From: Bog-473 sp963788125
GTDB lineage: Bacteria; Actinomycetota; Acidimicrobiia; Acidimicrobiales; RAAP-2
Reading direction: 5' to 3'
DNA: 64,000 nucleotides
NCBI GenBank assembly: GCA_963788125.1
Contig: CAWBFN010000001.1
Location: forward strand, 496,001-560,000
A model generated the notes under the pieces. It searched no databases. It worked only from the letters and a program-made list of their open reading frames with translations, and was not told the origin of the DNA. The position numbers and the translations under genes were made by a program. This document shows positions 42,425-50,686 of this stretch, one piece after another (within the stretch, counting starts at the first letter, position 1; every line of letters starts with the position of its first letter).

Positions 42425-42433
42425 ACTCTAGGC

Positions 42434-43153
42434 GTGTGCGGTCGCTTCGCTCTCTACACCGAGCCCGCCAAGGTGGCCCGACTGCTTCAGGCGCAACTGG
42501 TCGGCGTCGCAGATGATTGGCAGCCAAGCTGGAATGTTCCGCCGACTGATCCCATACTGGCCGCCCGTGACGAGGTCGATCGCCAGGGCAATCTCTCCCG
42601 GACCCTACGACCATACCGGTGGGGCCTGGTTCCTCCATGGGCCAAGGATCCCGCGTCCGTCAAGGGCACATTCAATGCACGAGCGGAGTCCGTGGCGAGC
42701 AAACCGATGTACAGGTCGGCATTCGAGCGCAAGCGGGTTCTCGTTCCAGCTGACGCCTTCTACGAGTGGAAGAAGTCGGCGAAGGCCAAAGAGCCCTTCG
42801 CCTTCCGTCGCACCGACGGCCAGCCCATGGTCTTCGCCGGTCTGTGTGATCACTGGAAGGCCCCGGACGGACACTGGTTGGCGTCGGCCACCATTATCAC
42901 GACATCCGACAACCTCGACATGCACGAGATCCACGACCGCATGCCAGTCATTCTCGAGACCGATATGTGGGACCGCTGGTTGGACCCGGCTCTTGATGAC
43001 CGCAACGTGTTGGAGACGATGCTGCGGCCCCCGCCGGCCGGGACCCTCGAGCATTACCCGGTGAGTCGAGACGTCGGCAATGTACGTCACAACAGCGCAC
43101 ACTTGCTGGACCAAGCCGTTGGCCAGCCGCTACCCCAGCTCGATCTCGGTTGA
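42434..43153 (+). CDS. yedK: SRAP/YedK (HMCES-like) abasic-site processing peptidase
   Basis: 239-residue SOS-response-associated peptidase that crosslinks to abasic sites in single-stranded DNA through its second residue. The protein begins MCGRFALYTEPAKVARLL, so after initiator-Met removal Cys2 is N-terminal. The active-site pieces WNVPPTDPI, PYRWGLVPPWAKD, FNARAESVASKPMYRSAF, PADAFYEWKK and IHDRMPVIL (catalytic Glu and His) are present. The start is GTG 42434. It lies 10 bases after the preceding stop but is unlikely to be functionally linked to the lipoprotein. Confidence 0.93.
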   Translation: MCGRFALYTEPAKVARLLQAQLVGVADDWQPSWNVPPTDPILAARDEVDRQGNLSRTLRPYRWGLVPPWAKDPASVKGTFNARAESVASKPMYRSAFERKRVLVPADAFYEWKKSAKAKEPFAFRRTDGQPMVFAGLCDHWKAPDGHWLASATIITTSDNLDMHEIHDRMPVILETDMWDRWLDPALDDRNVLETMLRPPPAGTLEHYPVSRDVGNVRHNSAHLLDQAVGQPLPQLDLG

Positions 43154-43193
43154 ATCTCGATTGAGCAGAGACGGCGTGACGCGACGGTCTCAC

Positions 43194-43826
43194 TCAGCGG
43201 GGATCGGGCCGGTCTACGTTCCAGTGGCGGCCCACCTGGGCGTACCAGCCATCATCGCCGGCCGGCAGGACCGTGTAACGACTGATGGTGCGTTGTCCGC
43301 CCTGTTGATCACCGTAGAGGATATCGATCGTGAAGGGATGTCGTTCCTCGAGATCTTTCAGAAGACCCCGACGAGCTGTATCGTCGGAGTCCCGCACGGC
43401 GGCCTCCCAATATCCGGTGCCGCCTGCGGGAATGTAGAGGTCGATGCTGAGCCGACGAAAGTCCTCGGGCTGCACGTGCGGGGGATCTTCGAACGCCTGG
43501 TCGGGCATCGGGTACCACCCGTGGAGCAGGGCGATCCCCGTGCCGAGATTTCGCAACCCGACTGCGAGATAGATGACCCCGTTATCCTCCTCGAGGATTG
43601 CACGGCCGCCACCGACGCGGGCAGTATGGCGGTCGTGCCACAAGACCTTGTGCACCGGGTCGTCGGAGAGAGATGGTACGAGCAACGGACGCATGGCGGT
43701 GAGGAGCGACTCCTCGGCGATGCGAGCCGATCGGTTCGATGAGCGCACCGCCGAGAACGTGGCCACGGCGAGCACGAGTGTGCCCCCAGCCGTGGCGAAC
43801 GAGGCGATCGTTGTCCAATCAGCCAT
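43194..43826 (-). CDS. Hypothetical membrane-anchored protein
   Basis: 210-residue protein with one N-terminal hydrophobic helix (IASFATAGGTLVLAVATFSA) followed by a soluble beta-rich domain: RPLLVPSLSDDPVHKVLWHD, NGVIYLAVGLRNLGTGIALL, then PFTIDILYGDQQGGQRTISR. The layout resembles small uncharacterised actinobacterial proteins with a single anchor and a cytoplasmic beta-sandwich-like domain. No catalytic motif is apparent. It is convergent with the yedK gene and separated from it by 40 bases. Confidence 0.72.
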   Translation of the reverse strand: MADWTTIASFATAGGTLVLAVATFSAVRSSNRSARIAEESLLTAMRPLLVPSLSDDPVHKVLWHDRHTARVGGGRAILEEDNGVIYLAVGLRNLGTGIALLHGWYPMPDQAFEDPPHVQPEDFRRLSIDLYIPAGGTGYWEAAVRDSDDTARRGLLKDLEERHPFTIDILYGDQQGGQRTISRYTVLPAGDDGWYAQVGRHWNVDRPDPR

Positions 43827-44013
43827 TAGGTTCGCACCCTATCGAACGGCCGGGCCCTGGCACCCCACCTACGGGCACTCCGGACGGAAGTTCGTTGGAC
43901 ACGTGTCAAAACCTACCCAATGAGGGCCGTCGTCCGTATGAATGGCGCAGGTGCAGTCCATGCGCCGACGACGAGTTGCCCAAATGGTCGCGACGGCGGC
44001 CCTGGAGTCGGGA

Positions 44014-45246
44014 CTAACGCGACAGGGTGAAGCTGTCCACTTCGGCGCCGCTCTCGTTGAGGCCACGGACCAACATGGTCGCGCTTCCGAAAACGGAAGG
44101 AGTCACGTCCACCACCACCAGGGCGTAGCCGGTGTAGCGGACACGTGACCAGGCGACCGTCTCGGTCACTTCCGTACCGCCCGACTCGTTGATGTAGCTG
44201 GCCACCAACGCCACGTTGTCGACGGCCCCCTCGTAACTGTCGGGAGCACCGAAGGCGTACAGGCTTTTGCCTGCACTACCGCACGTCACGTAGGTCGTCC
44301 CCTGGGTCGCCGGTTGAATCGTCGCACCGATGGGCGCCGTCGTCGTTGGCGCACCTGCCTTGATGGGATCGGTCCGTTCGTAAATGTGGTTGTGACCGTT
44401 GATGACGAGGTCGACACTGTACTGGTCGAACAGGGACGTCCAGAACTGCCGGACACCACCCTCCGATGCGTGGGTCGTGCAGGTGCAGTCGGCGCAGTGG
44501 TGAAAGAAGACGACAATGAAATCCACGCTCGGATTGGCGCGCAGTCCCGGCAACGTCTGACCCAGCCATGTTGTCTGGCTCCCGCCGCTGTAGCCAAGGT
44601 TGGCCGGGATCTCGTAGGACACGTCGTTGGGGTCGAGGCTGATGATACCGACGTTGCCGTAGGTGAAGAAGTACGTGCCGGGACAGACGCTCGGCCCGTT
44701 GCCCCGGGAAGTCGAACCGGTTGACCTCGGCCTCGTATCCATCAGGCGAGTACCAGGCCTCCATCTCATGGTTGCCGAGCGAGATCATCCAGGGGATGAA
44801 GGCCGATGTGGCCGCTGTCTGGGTGAAGTACGAGTCCCAGGCCCGTGGGTCGTAGTCATCGGTGAGCAGTCCGTCGCCGCCGTTCTCGGCGTACGACACG
44901 TCGCCGGCGTGGAGGTGAAATGCGGGCTCCTGGGCCAGGATGAGTCACTGCCGTGCGAGATGTGGCGGCCGAACGGGACGATGCCCGATCCGTTCGACGG
45001 TGTGGTGCTCGACACCAGCACCGGCGAGGGGGACCATGACGATCGTTGCGGCCGCAAGGCCGCCGAGGCTGCACCGGCGGTCGGGCCGAGTAGTGCCGCT
45101 CCGCCGATGACGGTACCGGCGCCGGCAAGACCACCTTTGAGGATGGCGCGCCGCGATCGCCGCTTCTGGAACCAGTCGTTCTGCTCGGCGAGACTCAGGG
45201 TCTTCGCCACCTCCCGGGTCATTCGTGTAGGGGCCATGGGTATCAA
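44014..45246 (-). pseudogene. Decayed Tat-exported metallophosphoesterase (purple acid phosphatase-like)
   Basis: The gene reads in three frames. From 45246 the N-terminus carries a Tat signal (SRRAILKGGLAGAGTVIGGA) and the start of the mature part (VPFGRHISHGSD). At about 44943 it jumps frames to LILAQEPAFHLHAGDVSYAE and then GNHEMEAWYSPDGYEAEVNR. At the C4 run 44702-44705 (plus strand) it shifts again to PGTYFFTYGNVGIISLDPND, INGHNHIYERT and the C-terminal domain, ending at 44014. At the first junction about 130-150 residues present in relatives, including the first metal ligands, are missing. The last shift is a simple one-base change. Not functional as read. Confidence 0.75.
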
Positions 45247-45354
45247 TCTGAAGCACCATGCTTAATGGTCGGTGACGTCGGCGGGTCGGGAGACTGAACT
45301 GTGCATGAACCGCACGCGAAGGAGGGTGGTGCTCGGGTGGGCTAAGGCCGCCCG

Positions 45355-45501
45355 ATGAGCGAATGGCCCGAAGGCTGGCACCCCGTCAACGCCGAGGAAG
45401 CGCGGCACTACGTCGACGCCCACCAGGACCGGGGTGGAGATCCCGAGCTCATCGAAGAGTGCGAATCGTTCCTTGGCCGCCCTGCGAGGCCGACCACCTG
45501 A
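45355..45501 (+). CDS. Possible 48-residue protein
   Basis: ATG 45355 opens 48 codons of protein-like sequence (SEWPEGWHPVNAEEARHYVD, then HQDRGGDPELIEECESFLGR) ending at TGA 45501. Composition is plausible for a small acidic protein, but there is no strong ribosome-binding site and no recognised family. The surrounding 360-base gap (45247-45606) has no other supported feature. Confidence 0.3.
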   Translation: MSEWPEGWHPVNAEEARHYVDAHQDRGGDPELIEECESFLGRPARPTT

Positions 45502-45606
45502 ACGTCCCCCTGCACCCGGGTTGACCAGGGTATATAGGGGATGGCGATGGGTGATCGGTGGCACCAACCCGCGTCGTAGTGTTCGGCCTCAGCCTGCTCT
45601 AGCAAG

Positions 45607-46665
45607 ATGAAGGTCTTGTTTCGTGATCGACGTACTGCGCAGCGTCCAGAGTCCTCGGGGGCCCCTGCAGCCCCGGATCTGACCTCGGTGAACCTGGCCG
45701 GCGAACCAGCGAATGAAGGAGCCGATCGAAGGAGGCGCCTGTGGCCGGCGCCGATCGAGAACTGGTTCTCCACCTTGTTCTCCCGACTGGCGGCCTACCC
45801 CCCGGCCGCTGTGGTGCTGGCAATAACCGCGCGGGACAAAGAAGCCGCCGGGGGCGTCGCCGGCAGTGCTATCGCCTTTCGTCTGTTTTTGTTCTTCGTG
45901 CCCCTGTTGCTCTTCGTGATTGGCATCCTCGGCCTCATCTCGGGGTTCCTGAGCGCCCAGGACGTGGCGCACGGAGTCGGGGTGGGTGGCAAGCTCTCCG
46001 CGCAGATCCGGGCCGCCCTGGCCGAGCCCAGCGCATCGCGGTGGTTAGCCACGGGTCTCGGCCTGGTCGGCATGTTGACCGCAGGCCGGTCGCTCAGCAA
46101 GGTGCTGATCTCTGCCAACGCAATCGCCTGGCGGGTTCCGACCCCCACGCGGGCGTCGCTTCGGACCGTCGGTTCGGTGGCCGGCCTCATCTGCGTGATG
46201 GGTTTGCTCTCCATCATGGTCAACCGCGTGCGGGAGGACTTCGGCCTCAGCGTGGCGAGCGCCGCGCTGTTGCCGACGTTGGTGATCTACGTCATCGCCT
46301 GGATCGGGGTGTCGAGCTATCTTCCACGGGGCACCCCCGACCCGGGCGCCCTGCTCCCCGGAGCGCTGGTGGTGGCCGTCACCATCACCGCCATGCAGGC
46401 TCTCAGCGAGTTCTACCTGCCGGACAAGTTGAGCCGGGCGGGAGAGCTCTATGGCGTAATCGGAACCACCATCGCCACCCTGGGGTGGTTCTTCTTCCTC
46501 GGCAGGGCGGTAGCACTTTCGACCGAGATCAACGCCGTCGTCTACGAACGCTACGGCAGTGTGTCGGGTCCCTTCTTCTCTCTTCCGGTGCTACGGATCC
46601 TGCCCGCCAAGTCCCGCCGGGTCCGCCAGTTCTTCGATCTCGAGCAAGAGACCCCGGCGAGGTGA
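45607..46665 (+). CDS. YihY/virulence factor BrkB family membrane protein
   Basis: 352-residue inner-membrane protein. A polar 60-residue N-terminus precedes a YihY/BrkB-type core of about six helices: GVAGSAIAFRLFLFFVPLLL, FVIGILGLISGFLSAQDVA, RTVGSVAGLICVMGLLSIMV, and later PGALVVAVTITAMQALSEF and YGVIGTTIATLGWFFFLGRA. The last part (ALSTEINAVVYERYG) is also typical. The family is often misannotated as ribonuclease BN; the true function is unknown. ATG 45607 lacks a strong ribosome-binding site, so a downstream start is possible. Confidence 0.87.
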   Translation: MKVLFRDRRTAQRPESSGAPAAPDLTSVNLAGEPANEGADRRRRLWPAPIENWFSTLFSRLAAYPPAAVVLAITARDKEAAGGVAGSAIAFRLFLFFVPLLLFVIGILGLISGFLSAQDVAHGVGVGGKLSAQIRAALAEPSASRWLATGLGLVGMLTAGRSLSKVLISANAIAWRVPTPTRASLRTVGSVAGLICVMGLLSIMVNRVREDFGLSVASAALLPTLVIYVIAWIGVSSYLPRGTPDPGALLPGALVVAVTITAMQALSEFYLPDKLSRAGELYGVIGTTIATLGWFFFLGRAVALSTEINAVVYERYGSVSGPFFSLPVLRILPAKSRRVRQFFDLEQETPAR

Positions 46666-46749
46666 GTTGGACGGGTGGTCCGGCGGACTTCTTTGCATGG
46701 CTCTACAATCACACCCGCTCAGCATGTGCGCCGAGGGAGGGGGTGTTCC

Positions 46750-47526
46750 GTGTCTGATCGTGCGATCGTCGAGGAGTATTTGAGCGCGTTTGCCGCACGG
46801 GACTGGGTCCGGTTCGCGGCGACGCTCACGGAGGGGCGCCTGCTCCGGGTGGGGCCGTTCTTGGACGTCATCGAGTCCAAAGACGACTACGTGGAGTTCC
46901 TGAGCAACCTCATGCCTACGCTGATCAACTACGAGGTGAGGGTGGACCGGATCTCGGAGATGGACTCGGGGCGGTTCCTGGTCGAGCTGAGCGAAATCTT
47001 CGACGTCAACGGCGTCAGCACGGAGTATCCCCAGGCGGATCTGTTTGAGGTGGACGCAACCGGCAAGGTGAGCGGTGTGAGCATCTTCATGAAGACACCG
47101 GGAAGCCGTCCACCGGTCGAGGGGGCGAGCGCCTCCGCTGCCGGTGTGCTCGGGAGCATGTCCGTGATGGCCTTCATTCCTGTGACCGACGTCGCCACGG
47201 CGCGCCCGTTCTACGAGTCGACGCTGGGTCTCTCCGTGGTCGACGACAGCCCATTCGCCCTCGTCGTCGACGCCAACGGGACCAAGGTGCGCATCACGCC
47301 GGTGGCCGAACTCCGGCCCCGACCCTTCACGATCCTCGGGTGGGAGGTCGCCGATATTGAGGCGGTGGTCGAGGGCCTGGTCGCCCGGGGCGTCGGCTTC
47401 ACACGTTACGACGGCATGAACCAGAGGGCCAACGGCATCTGGGCGTCGCCCCGTGGCGACCTCGTCGCGTGGTTCGTGGATCCCGACGGCAACACCTTGT
47501 CGTTGACGCAGTTTGCTCGCCCGTAG
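46750..47526 (+). CDS. Fused SnoaL-like and VOC (glyoxalase-like) domain protein
   Basis: 258 residues from GTG 46750, preceded by GGGAGGGGG. The N-terminal 120 residues look like a SnoaL/NTF2-like cone domain (VEEYLSAFAARDWVRFAATL, VEFLSNLMPTLINYEVRVD, LSEIFDVNGVSTEYPQADLF). The C-terminal 115 residues are a VOC domain (MSVMAFIPVTDVATARPFYE, LGWEVADIEAVVEGLVARGV, VAWFVDPDGNTLSLTQF). The two are joined by an Ala/Ser-rich linker. Each fold can bind small hydrophobic ligands or act as lyase/isomerase; the combination may work on one substrate in two steps (inference). It stands alone before the B12 riboswitch. Confidence 0.78.
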   Translation: MSDRAIVEEYLSAFAARDWVRFAATLTEGRLLRVGPFLDVIESKDDYVEFLSNLMPTLINYEVRVDRISEMDSGRFLVELSEIFDVNGVSTEYPQADLFEVDATGKVSGVSIFMKTPGSRPPVEGASASAAGVLGSMSVMAFIPVTDVATARPFYESTLGLSVVDDSPFALVVDANGTKVRITPVAELRPRPFTILGWEVADIEAVVEGLVARGVGFTRYDGMNQRANGIWASPRGDLVAWFVDPDGNTLSLTQFARP

Positions 47527-47551
47527 CGGACCTCGCCCGTAGCAGACCTCG
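47520..47551. repeat. Short 16-bp direct repeat at the end of the SnoaL-VOC gene
   Basis: CCCGTAGCGGACCTCG (47520-47535) followed by CCCGTAGCAGACCTCG (47536-47551), with a degenerate third copy after it. The repeat contains the stop codon of the preceding gene and lies just ahead of the riboswitch region. Confidence 0.6.
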
Positions 47552-47654
47552 CCGGTTAGCGGACAGGGACTCGGGCCGCTCACCCCAGGTGCCGACGCGG
47601 GGCTCGCGTGATACCGTGATGGTGCAACACCAGCAACGCCAATTGCTGTAGCTG

Positions 47655-47752
47655 TACTGACGTCAAGGGGAAGCCGGTGAAACTCCGGCGCTGGTCCGCA
47701 ACCGTGAAGGGTGCGCCGATGAGGCGACACCATGAGCCGGGATACCTCGAGG
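47655..47752 (+). ncRNA. Cobalamin (B12) riboswitch
   Basis: The sequence contains the conserved cobalamin riboswitch elements in order: AAGGGGAAGCCGGTG (the GGGAA...GGTG core), ACTCCGGCGCTGGTCCGCAA (pairing partner and the CCGCAAC box), and GAGCCGGGATACCT (B12-box end) at 47734-47747. A weak terminator-like hairpin at 47808-47823 and about 30 more bases precede the GTG at 47855. Binding of adenosyl- or hydroxocobalamin would repress the downstream uptake genes. Confidence 0.88.
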
Positions 47753-47807
47753 TCAGAAAGAGTTCCCACCGTCGAGACACAAGGTCCGGGGCTCGGTGCA
47801 ACCCCGT

Positions 47808-47823
47808 CTCCGCGCGGAGTTTT
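47808..47823 (+). terminator. Possible riboswitch expression-platform hairpin
   Basis: CTCCGCGCGGAG (stem CTCC/GGAG, GCGC loop) followed by TTTT. It is short for an intrinsic terminator but lies at the expected place between the B12 aptamer and the start codon. Alternatively it works by masking the ribosome-binding site. Confidence 0.35.
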
Positions 47824-47854
47824 CCGAGGTCGAGGACCGGGAAGCGAGTACACC

Positions 47855-49705
47855 GTGCACATCCTTCGCCGCACACTGATGGGTGTTTCAGCCATCGGCC
47901 TTGCCACCGTGATGGCAGCCGCCATGATCTCCTTGGCCGCGCCGGCCGGCGCGGCCTCACCGACGTTGCCGCAAACTGCAGTGGCCCTGGGCGCGGCCCG
48001 GTGGCTCGGGACTCAGCTCACCCCGCAAGGCACCATCGACGATGTGACCCCCGGTACCGCCGACCTCTCCGCCACGGCGCAGACGGTGATCGCCCTCGGA
48101 GCCACCGGCGTCGATCTACGCGGCGCCCGAGCCGGGCTGTCCTATCTCAAGGCAAATTCGACGACGTACGTCACGCAGCAGGGCAGCGACGGACCCGGGC
48201 AATTGGCCAACCTGATTCTGGCGGCTCATGCCCTGGGCGCGAGCCCCTATAACTTCGGGGGCACCAATCTCGTGCAGCGACTCCTCGCCACGGAGCAGAC
48301 CAGTGGTCCCAACGCCGGTCGGTTCGGCACCGACGCCCAAAACGCCGACTTCAACGCCGGCACCCTCGATCAGGGCCTCGCCCTGGCCGCCCTGGCCGCT
48401 GCGGGCGTGCACTCCGATGCCGCGTCCATCTCGTGGCTCACGAACCAGCAGTGTCCAAATGGAGGCTGGACTGATCCCGACACGGTGAGCACTCCGTGTG
48501 ATCTGGTCCCCATTGGGAGTGCCTTTCCCAATGAAGACACGAACACCATGTCGTATGCGATCCAGGGTCTCGCTGCCCAGAGCACGCTGACCGCAATGGT
48601 GTCCACGAAGGCGCTGAGCTTCTTGACGGCGGCCCAAGACACCGATGGGGGATGGAACTTCTCGCCAAATACGGCGGCCAACCCCGAAACGTCTGACCCG
48701 AACTCGACATCCCTGGTCATCCAGGCCATTTCGGCGTTGGGGCTGTCGCCCAGTAGCCCGACCTTCGACCAGGGGTCAAATACGCCGCTGACCGCGCTCT
48801 TGGCCTTTCAGGTGACTTCGGGCGCCGATCTCGGTGCCTTCTATTTCCCCGGGATCGGTTCCACCACGACGGGGAACGTCGTCGCCACCAATCAGGTGGT
48901 ACCGGCCCTGGCCGGGTTCACCCTGCCCTATCCGCCCAGCAGCACGGGGGGTTCGTCCTACTGGGTGTTCACGGCTAACGGCGCCGTCTATCCCTTTGGC
49001 AACGCCGCCTCGCACGGCTCAGCCGCCACCCTTGCGCTCCACGAGCCGATCGTGGGCAGCGGGGCCACGCCCGACGGCGGGGGCTACTGGTTGGTGGCAT
49101 CCGATGGCGGCGTGTTCAGCTTCGGCGACGCCGCCTTCTACGGCTCGCTCGGCAACACGGTGCTCAACAAGCCCATCGTCGGAACGGCGCCCACGCCCGA
49201 CGGCGGGGGCTACTGGTTGGTGGCATCCGATGGCGGCGTGTTCAGCTTCGGCGACGCCGTCTTCTACGGCTCGCTCGGCAACACGGTGCTCAACAAGCCC
49301 ATCGTGGGCATTTCGTCAACGCCCGACGGCGGGGGCTACTGGTTGGTGGCATCCGATGGCGGCGTGTTCAGCTTCGGCGACGCCGTCTTCTACGGCTCGC
49401 TCGGCGGCAAGGTGCTCAACAGCCCTGTCGTGGGCATAGCTTCGGATCCGAACGGCGCCGGCTACTGGCTGGTGGCATCCGATGGCGGCATCTTCACCTT
49501 CGGTGATGCGGGATTCTTCGGCTCGACCGGTGGCATCACGCTGAACAGGCCGGTGGTCGGCATTTCGTCAACGCCCGACGGAGACGGCTACTGGTTGGTG
49601 GCATCCGATGGCGGCATCTTCACCTTCGGTGATGCGGGATTCTCCGGTTCGGCCGCTTCCAACGGTATAAGCAACGGTGTGGCCGTCGTAACCAGTTCGA
49701 CGTAG
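47855..49705 (+). CDS. Secreted alpha/alpha-barrel (prenyltransferase/transcobalamin-like) protein with six-repeat propeller
   Basis: 616-residue exported protein from GTG 47855 with a Sec signal peptide (RRTLMGVSAIGLATVMAAAM, cleavage near AGA-AS). Residues 40-345 form an alpha/alpha-toroid of the terpene-cyclase/prenyltransferase fold: NADFNAGTLDQGLALAALAA, CPNGGWTDPDTV, DTDGGWNFSPNTAANPETSD. That is the fold of the alpha-domain of transcobalamin and intrinsic factor. Residues 366-616 are six 42-residue repeats (GYWLVASDGGVFSFGDAAFY, then GSLGNTVLNKPIVG) resembling a beta-propeller. Its riboswitch and the following DUF4430 and ECF genes argue for B12 capture at the cell surface; ligand binding is inferred. 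Confidence 0.85.
   Translation: MHILRRTLMGVSAIGLATVMAAAMISLAAPAGAASPTLPQTAVALGAARWLGTQLTPQGTIDDVTPGTADLSATAQTVIALGATGVDLRGARAGLSYLKANSTTYVTQQGSDGPGQLANLILAAHALGASPYNFGGTNLVQRLLATEQTSGPNAGRFGTDAQNADFNAGTLDQGLALAALAAAGVHSDAASISWLTNQQCPNGGWTDPDTVSTPCDLVPIGSAFPNEDTNTMSYAIQGLAAQSTLTAMVSTKALSFLTAAQDTDGGWNFSPNTAANPETSDPNSTSLVIQAISALGLSPSSPTFDQGSNTPLTALLAFQVTSGADLGAFYFPGIGSTTTGNVVATNQVVPALAGFTLPYPPSSTGGSSYWVFTANGAVYPFGNAASHGSAATLALHEPIVGSGATPDGGGYWLVASDGGVFSFGDAAFYGSLGNTVLNKPIVGTAPTPDGGGYWLVASDGGVFSFGDAVFYGSLGNTVLNKPIVGISSTPDGGGYWLVASDGGVFSFGDAVFYGSLGGKVLNSPVVGIASDPNGAGYWLVASDGGIFTFGDAGFFGSTGGITLNRPVVGISSTPDGDGYWLVASDGGIFTFGDAGFSGSAASNGISNGVAVVTSST
48954..49705 (+). repeat. Six 42-residue (126-bp) propeller repeats
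   Basis: Coding repeats with a 126-bp period. The unit ACGCCCGACGGCGGG recurs at 49067, 49193 and 49319 with near-identical DNA in between, so copies 2, 3 and 4 are recently duplicated. Protein units start at SSYWVFTANGAVYPFG (divergent first copy) and GYWLVASDGG (five later copies). Confidence 0.92.
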
Positions 49706-49707
49706 CA

Positions 49708-50502
49708 GTGCGCGGCCCGGAACATCGGGGTCGGGTGCTCACGGGAGCTCTCCTCCTAGGCGCGGCGGGCGCAGTACTGGCGCCGGCCGGCCCCGGAGCC
49801 CTGCTTCCGCTCAAGATGGCCATCGCCTCCGCCGACTCGGTGGGCAACGACGTCTATGTGGCAGTTGTCGTCGACTTCGGCAGCGGATCGTCGCTGTCGA
49901 CCATATCGAAGTGTGTTCCCGTGGCATCGACAGATCGGGACTCCGATGCGCTCGCGGCTGCCGTGGGGGCAAGCAACGTGTCCTACAACAACTCGGGCCT
50001 CCTTTGCGCCATCGACAACTATCCAACCAACGGGGTGCAAAACTGCGGCCAGAACGTGGGACCCGGCGACTACGACTACTGGTCGTATTGGCACGGGACA
50101 TCGGGATCGTGGGTCTATGCCAACAACGGCCCGGCGGAACAATCGGTAGCGAGCCCGGCCGATGACGTGGAGGGCTGGAGGTTCCAGAGCGACGAACCGG
50201 ACAACCCGAGTAACCCACCTCCGGCGACTCCGGCGTCGTATGCGCAGATCTGCAACGCGACGACCGAGATGGCACCGTCCCAGCCACCGTCTTCAGCGGT
50301 CACGACCACTACTCCCACCTCGTTGCCGCCGGCGGTGACGACGACGACCACCGACGGAACGGCAACCGCTCCCGACCACGCCTCCACCACGACCACGCCC
50401 AGCACCCGGCCGACGTCGGCGGCGGCCGCCCCGACCGCGGCCGCCCCGACCGCGGCGGCGAGTCACCACCACCAGCACCACGCAGCCCGGCAGCCAGAGT
50501 GA
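49708..50502 (+). CDS. DUF4430 (transcobalamin C-terminal-like) surface protein
   Basis: 264 residues in the uninterrupted frame from GTG 49708, three bases after the preceding stop, so it is co-translated with it. A hydrophobic N-terminus (GALLLGAAGAVLAPAGPG) is a probable signal. The core (DVYVAVVVDFGSGSSLSTIS, then YDYWSYWHGTSGSWVYANNG and SPADDVEGWRFQ) matches DUF4430, the fold of the transcobalamin beta-domain, with four cysteines. A long Thr/Pro/Ala linker follows (VTTTTPTSLPPAVTTTTTD). The frame ends in a His-rich stretch, but a +1 shift near 50440-50462 would add a transmembrane anchor and end exactly at the next gene start (see 50462-50686). Confidence 0.78.
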   Translation: MRGPEHRGRVLTGALLLGAAGAVLAPAGPGALLPLKMAIASADSVGNDVYVAVVVDFGSGSSLSTISKCVPVASTDRDSDALAAAVGASNVSYNNSGLLCAIDNYPTNGVQNCGQNVGPGDYDYWSYWHGTSGSWVYANNGPAEQSVASPADDVEGWRFQSDEPDNPSNPPPATPASYAQICNATTEMAPSQPPSSAVTTTTPTSLPPAVTTTTTDGTATAPDHASTTTTPSTRPTSAAAAPTAAAPTAAASHHHQHHAARQPE

Positions 50503-50686
50503 GACCCGTGCTAGCGGAGAGGTCTCACCGGGTGCGACCCATCATGCCCTCGCAGGCTCCACGCCGCGCCAGAATCCCGGTGGATCCGGCAGCACCCTCC
50601 TCCCGGTCGTGCTGGTCGCCGCCGTGGCGGCCGCATTGGGTGGCATCGCCGTTGTCCGGTGGCGCCGCAGGCCGGCGGACGAGTGA
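50462..50686 (+). other. Out-of-frame C-terminal anchor of the DUF4430 gene
   Basis: One frame over from the gene above, the sequence continues as protein: VTTTSTTQPGSQSETRASGE (more Thr/Ser linker), then LLPVVLVAAVAAALGGIAVV (a membrane helix) and RWRRRPADE (basic stop-transfer tail), ending at TGA 50684-50686. This stop overlaps the GTG start of ecfT by a GTGA, the same coupling used throughout the operon. It strongly suggests that the real gene ends here and that one extra base lies in the GCG-rich run just before. Confidence 0.65.

Noticed and set aside
50440..50462. Programmed frameshift as the certain explanation for the DUF4430 gene
   Set aside because: No slippery heptamer plus stimulator is evident; other one-base shifts in the window make an error equally likely.
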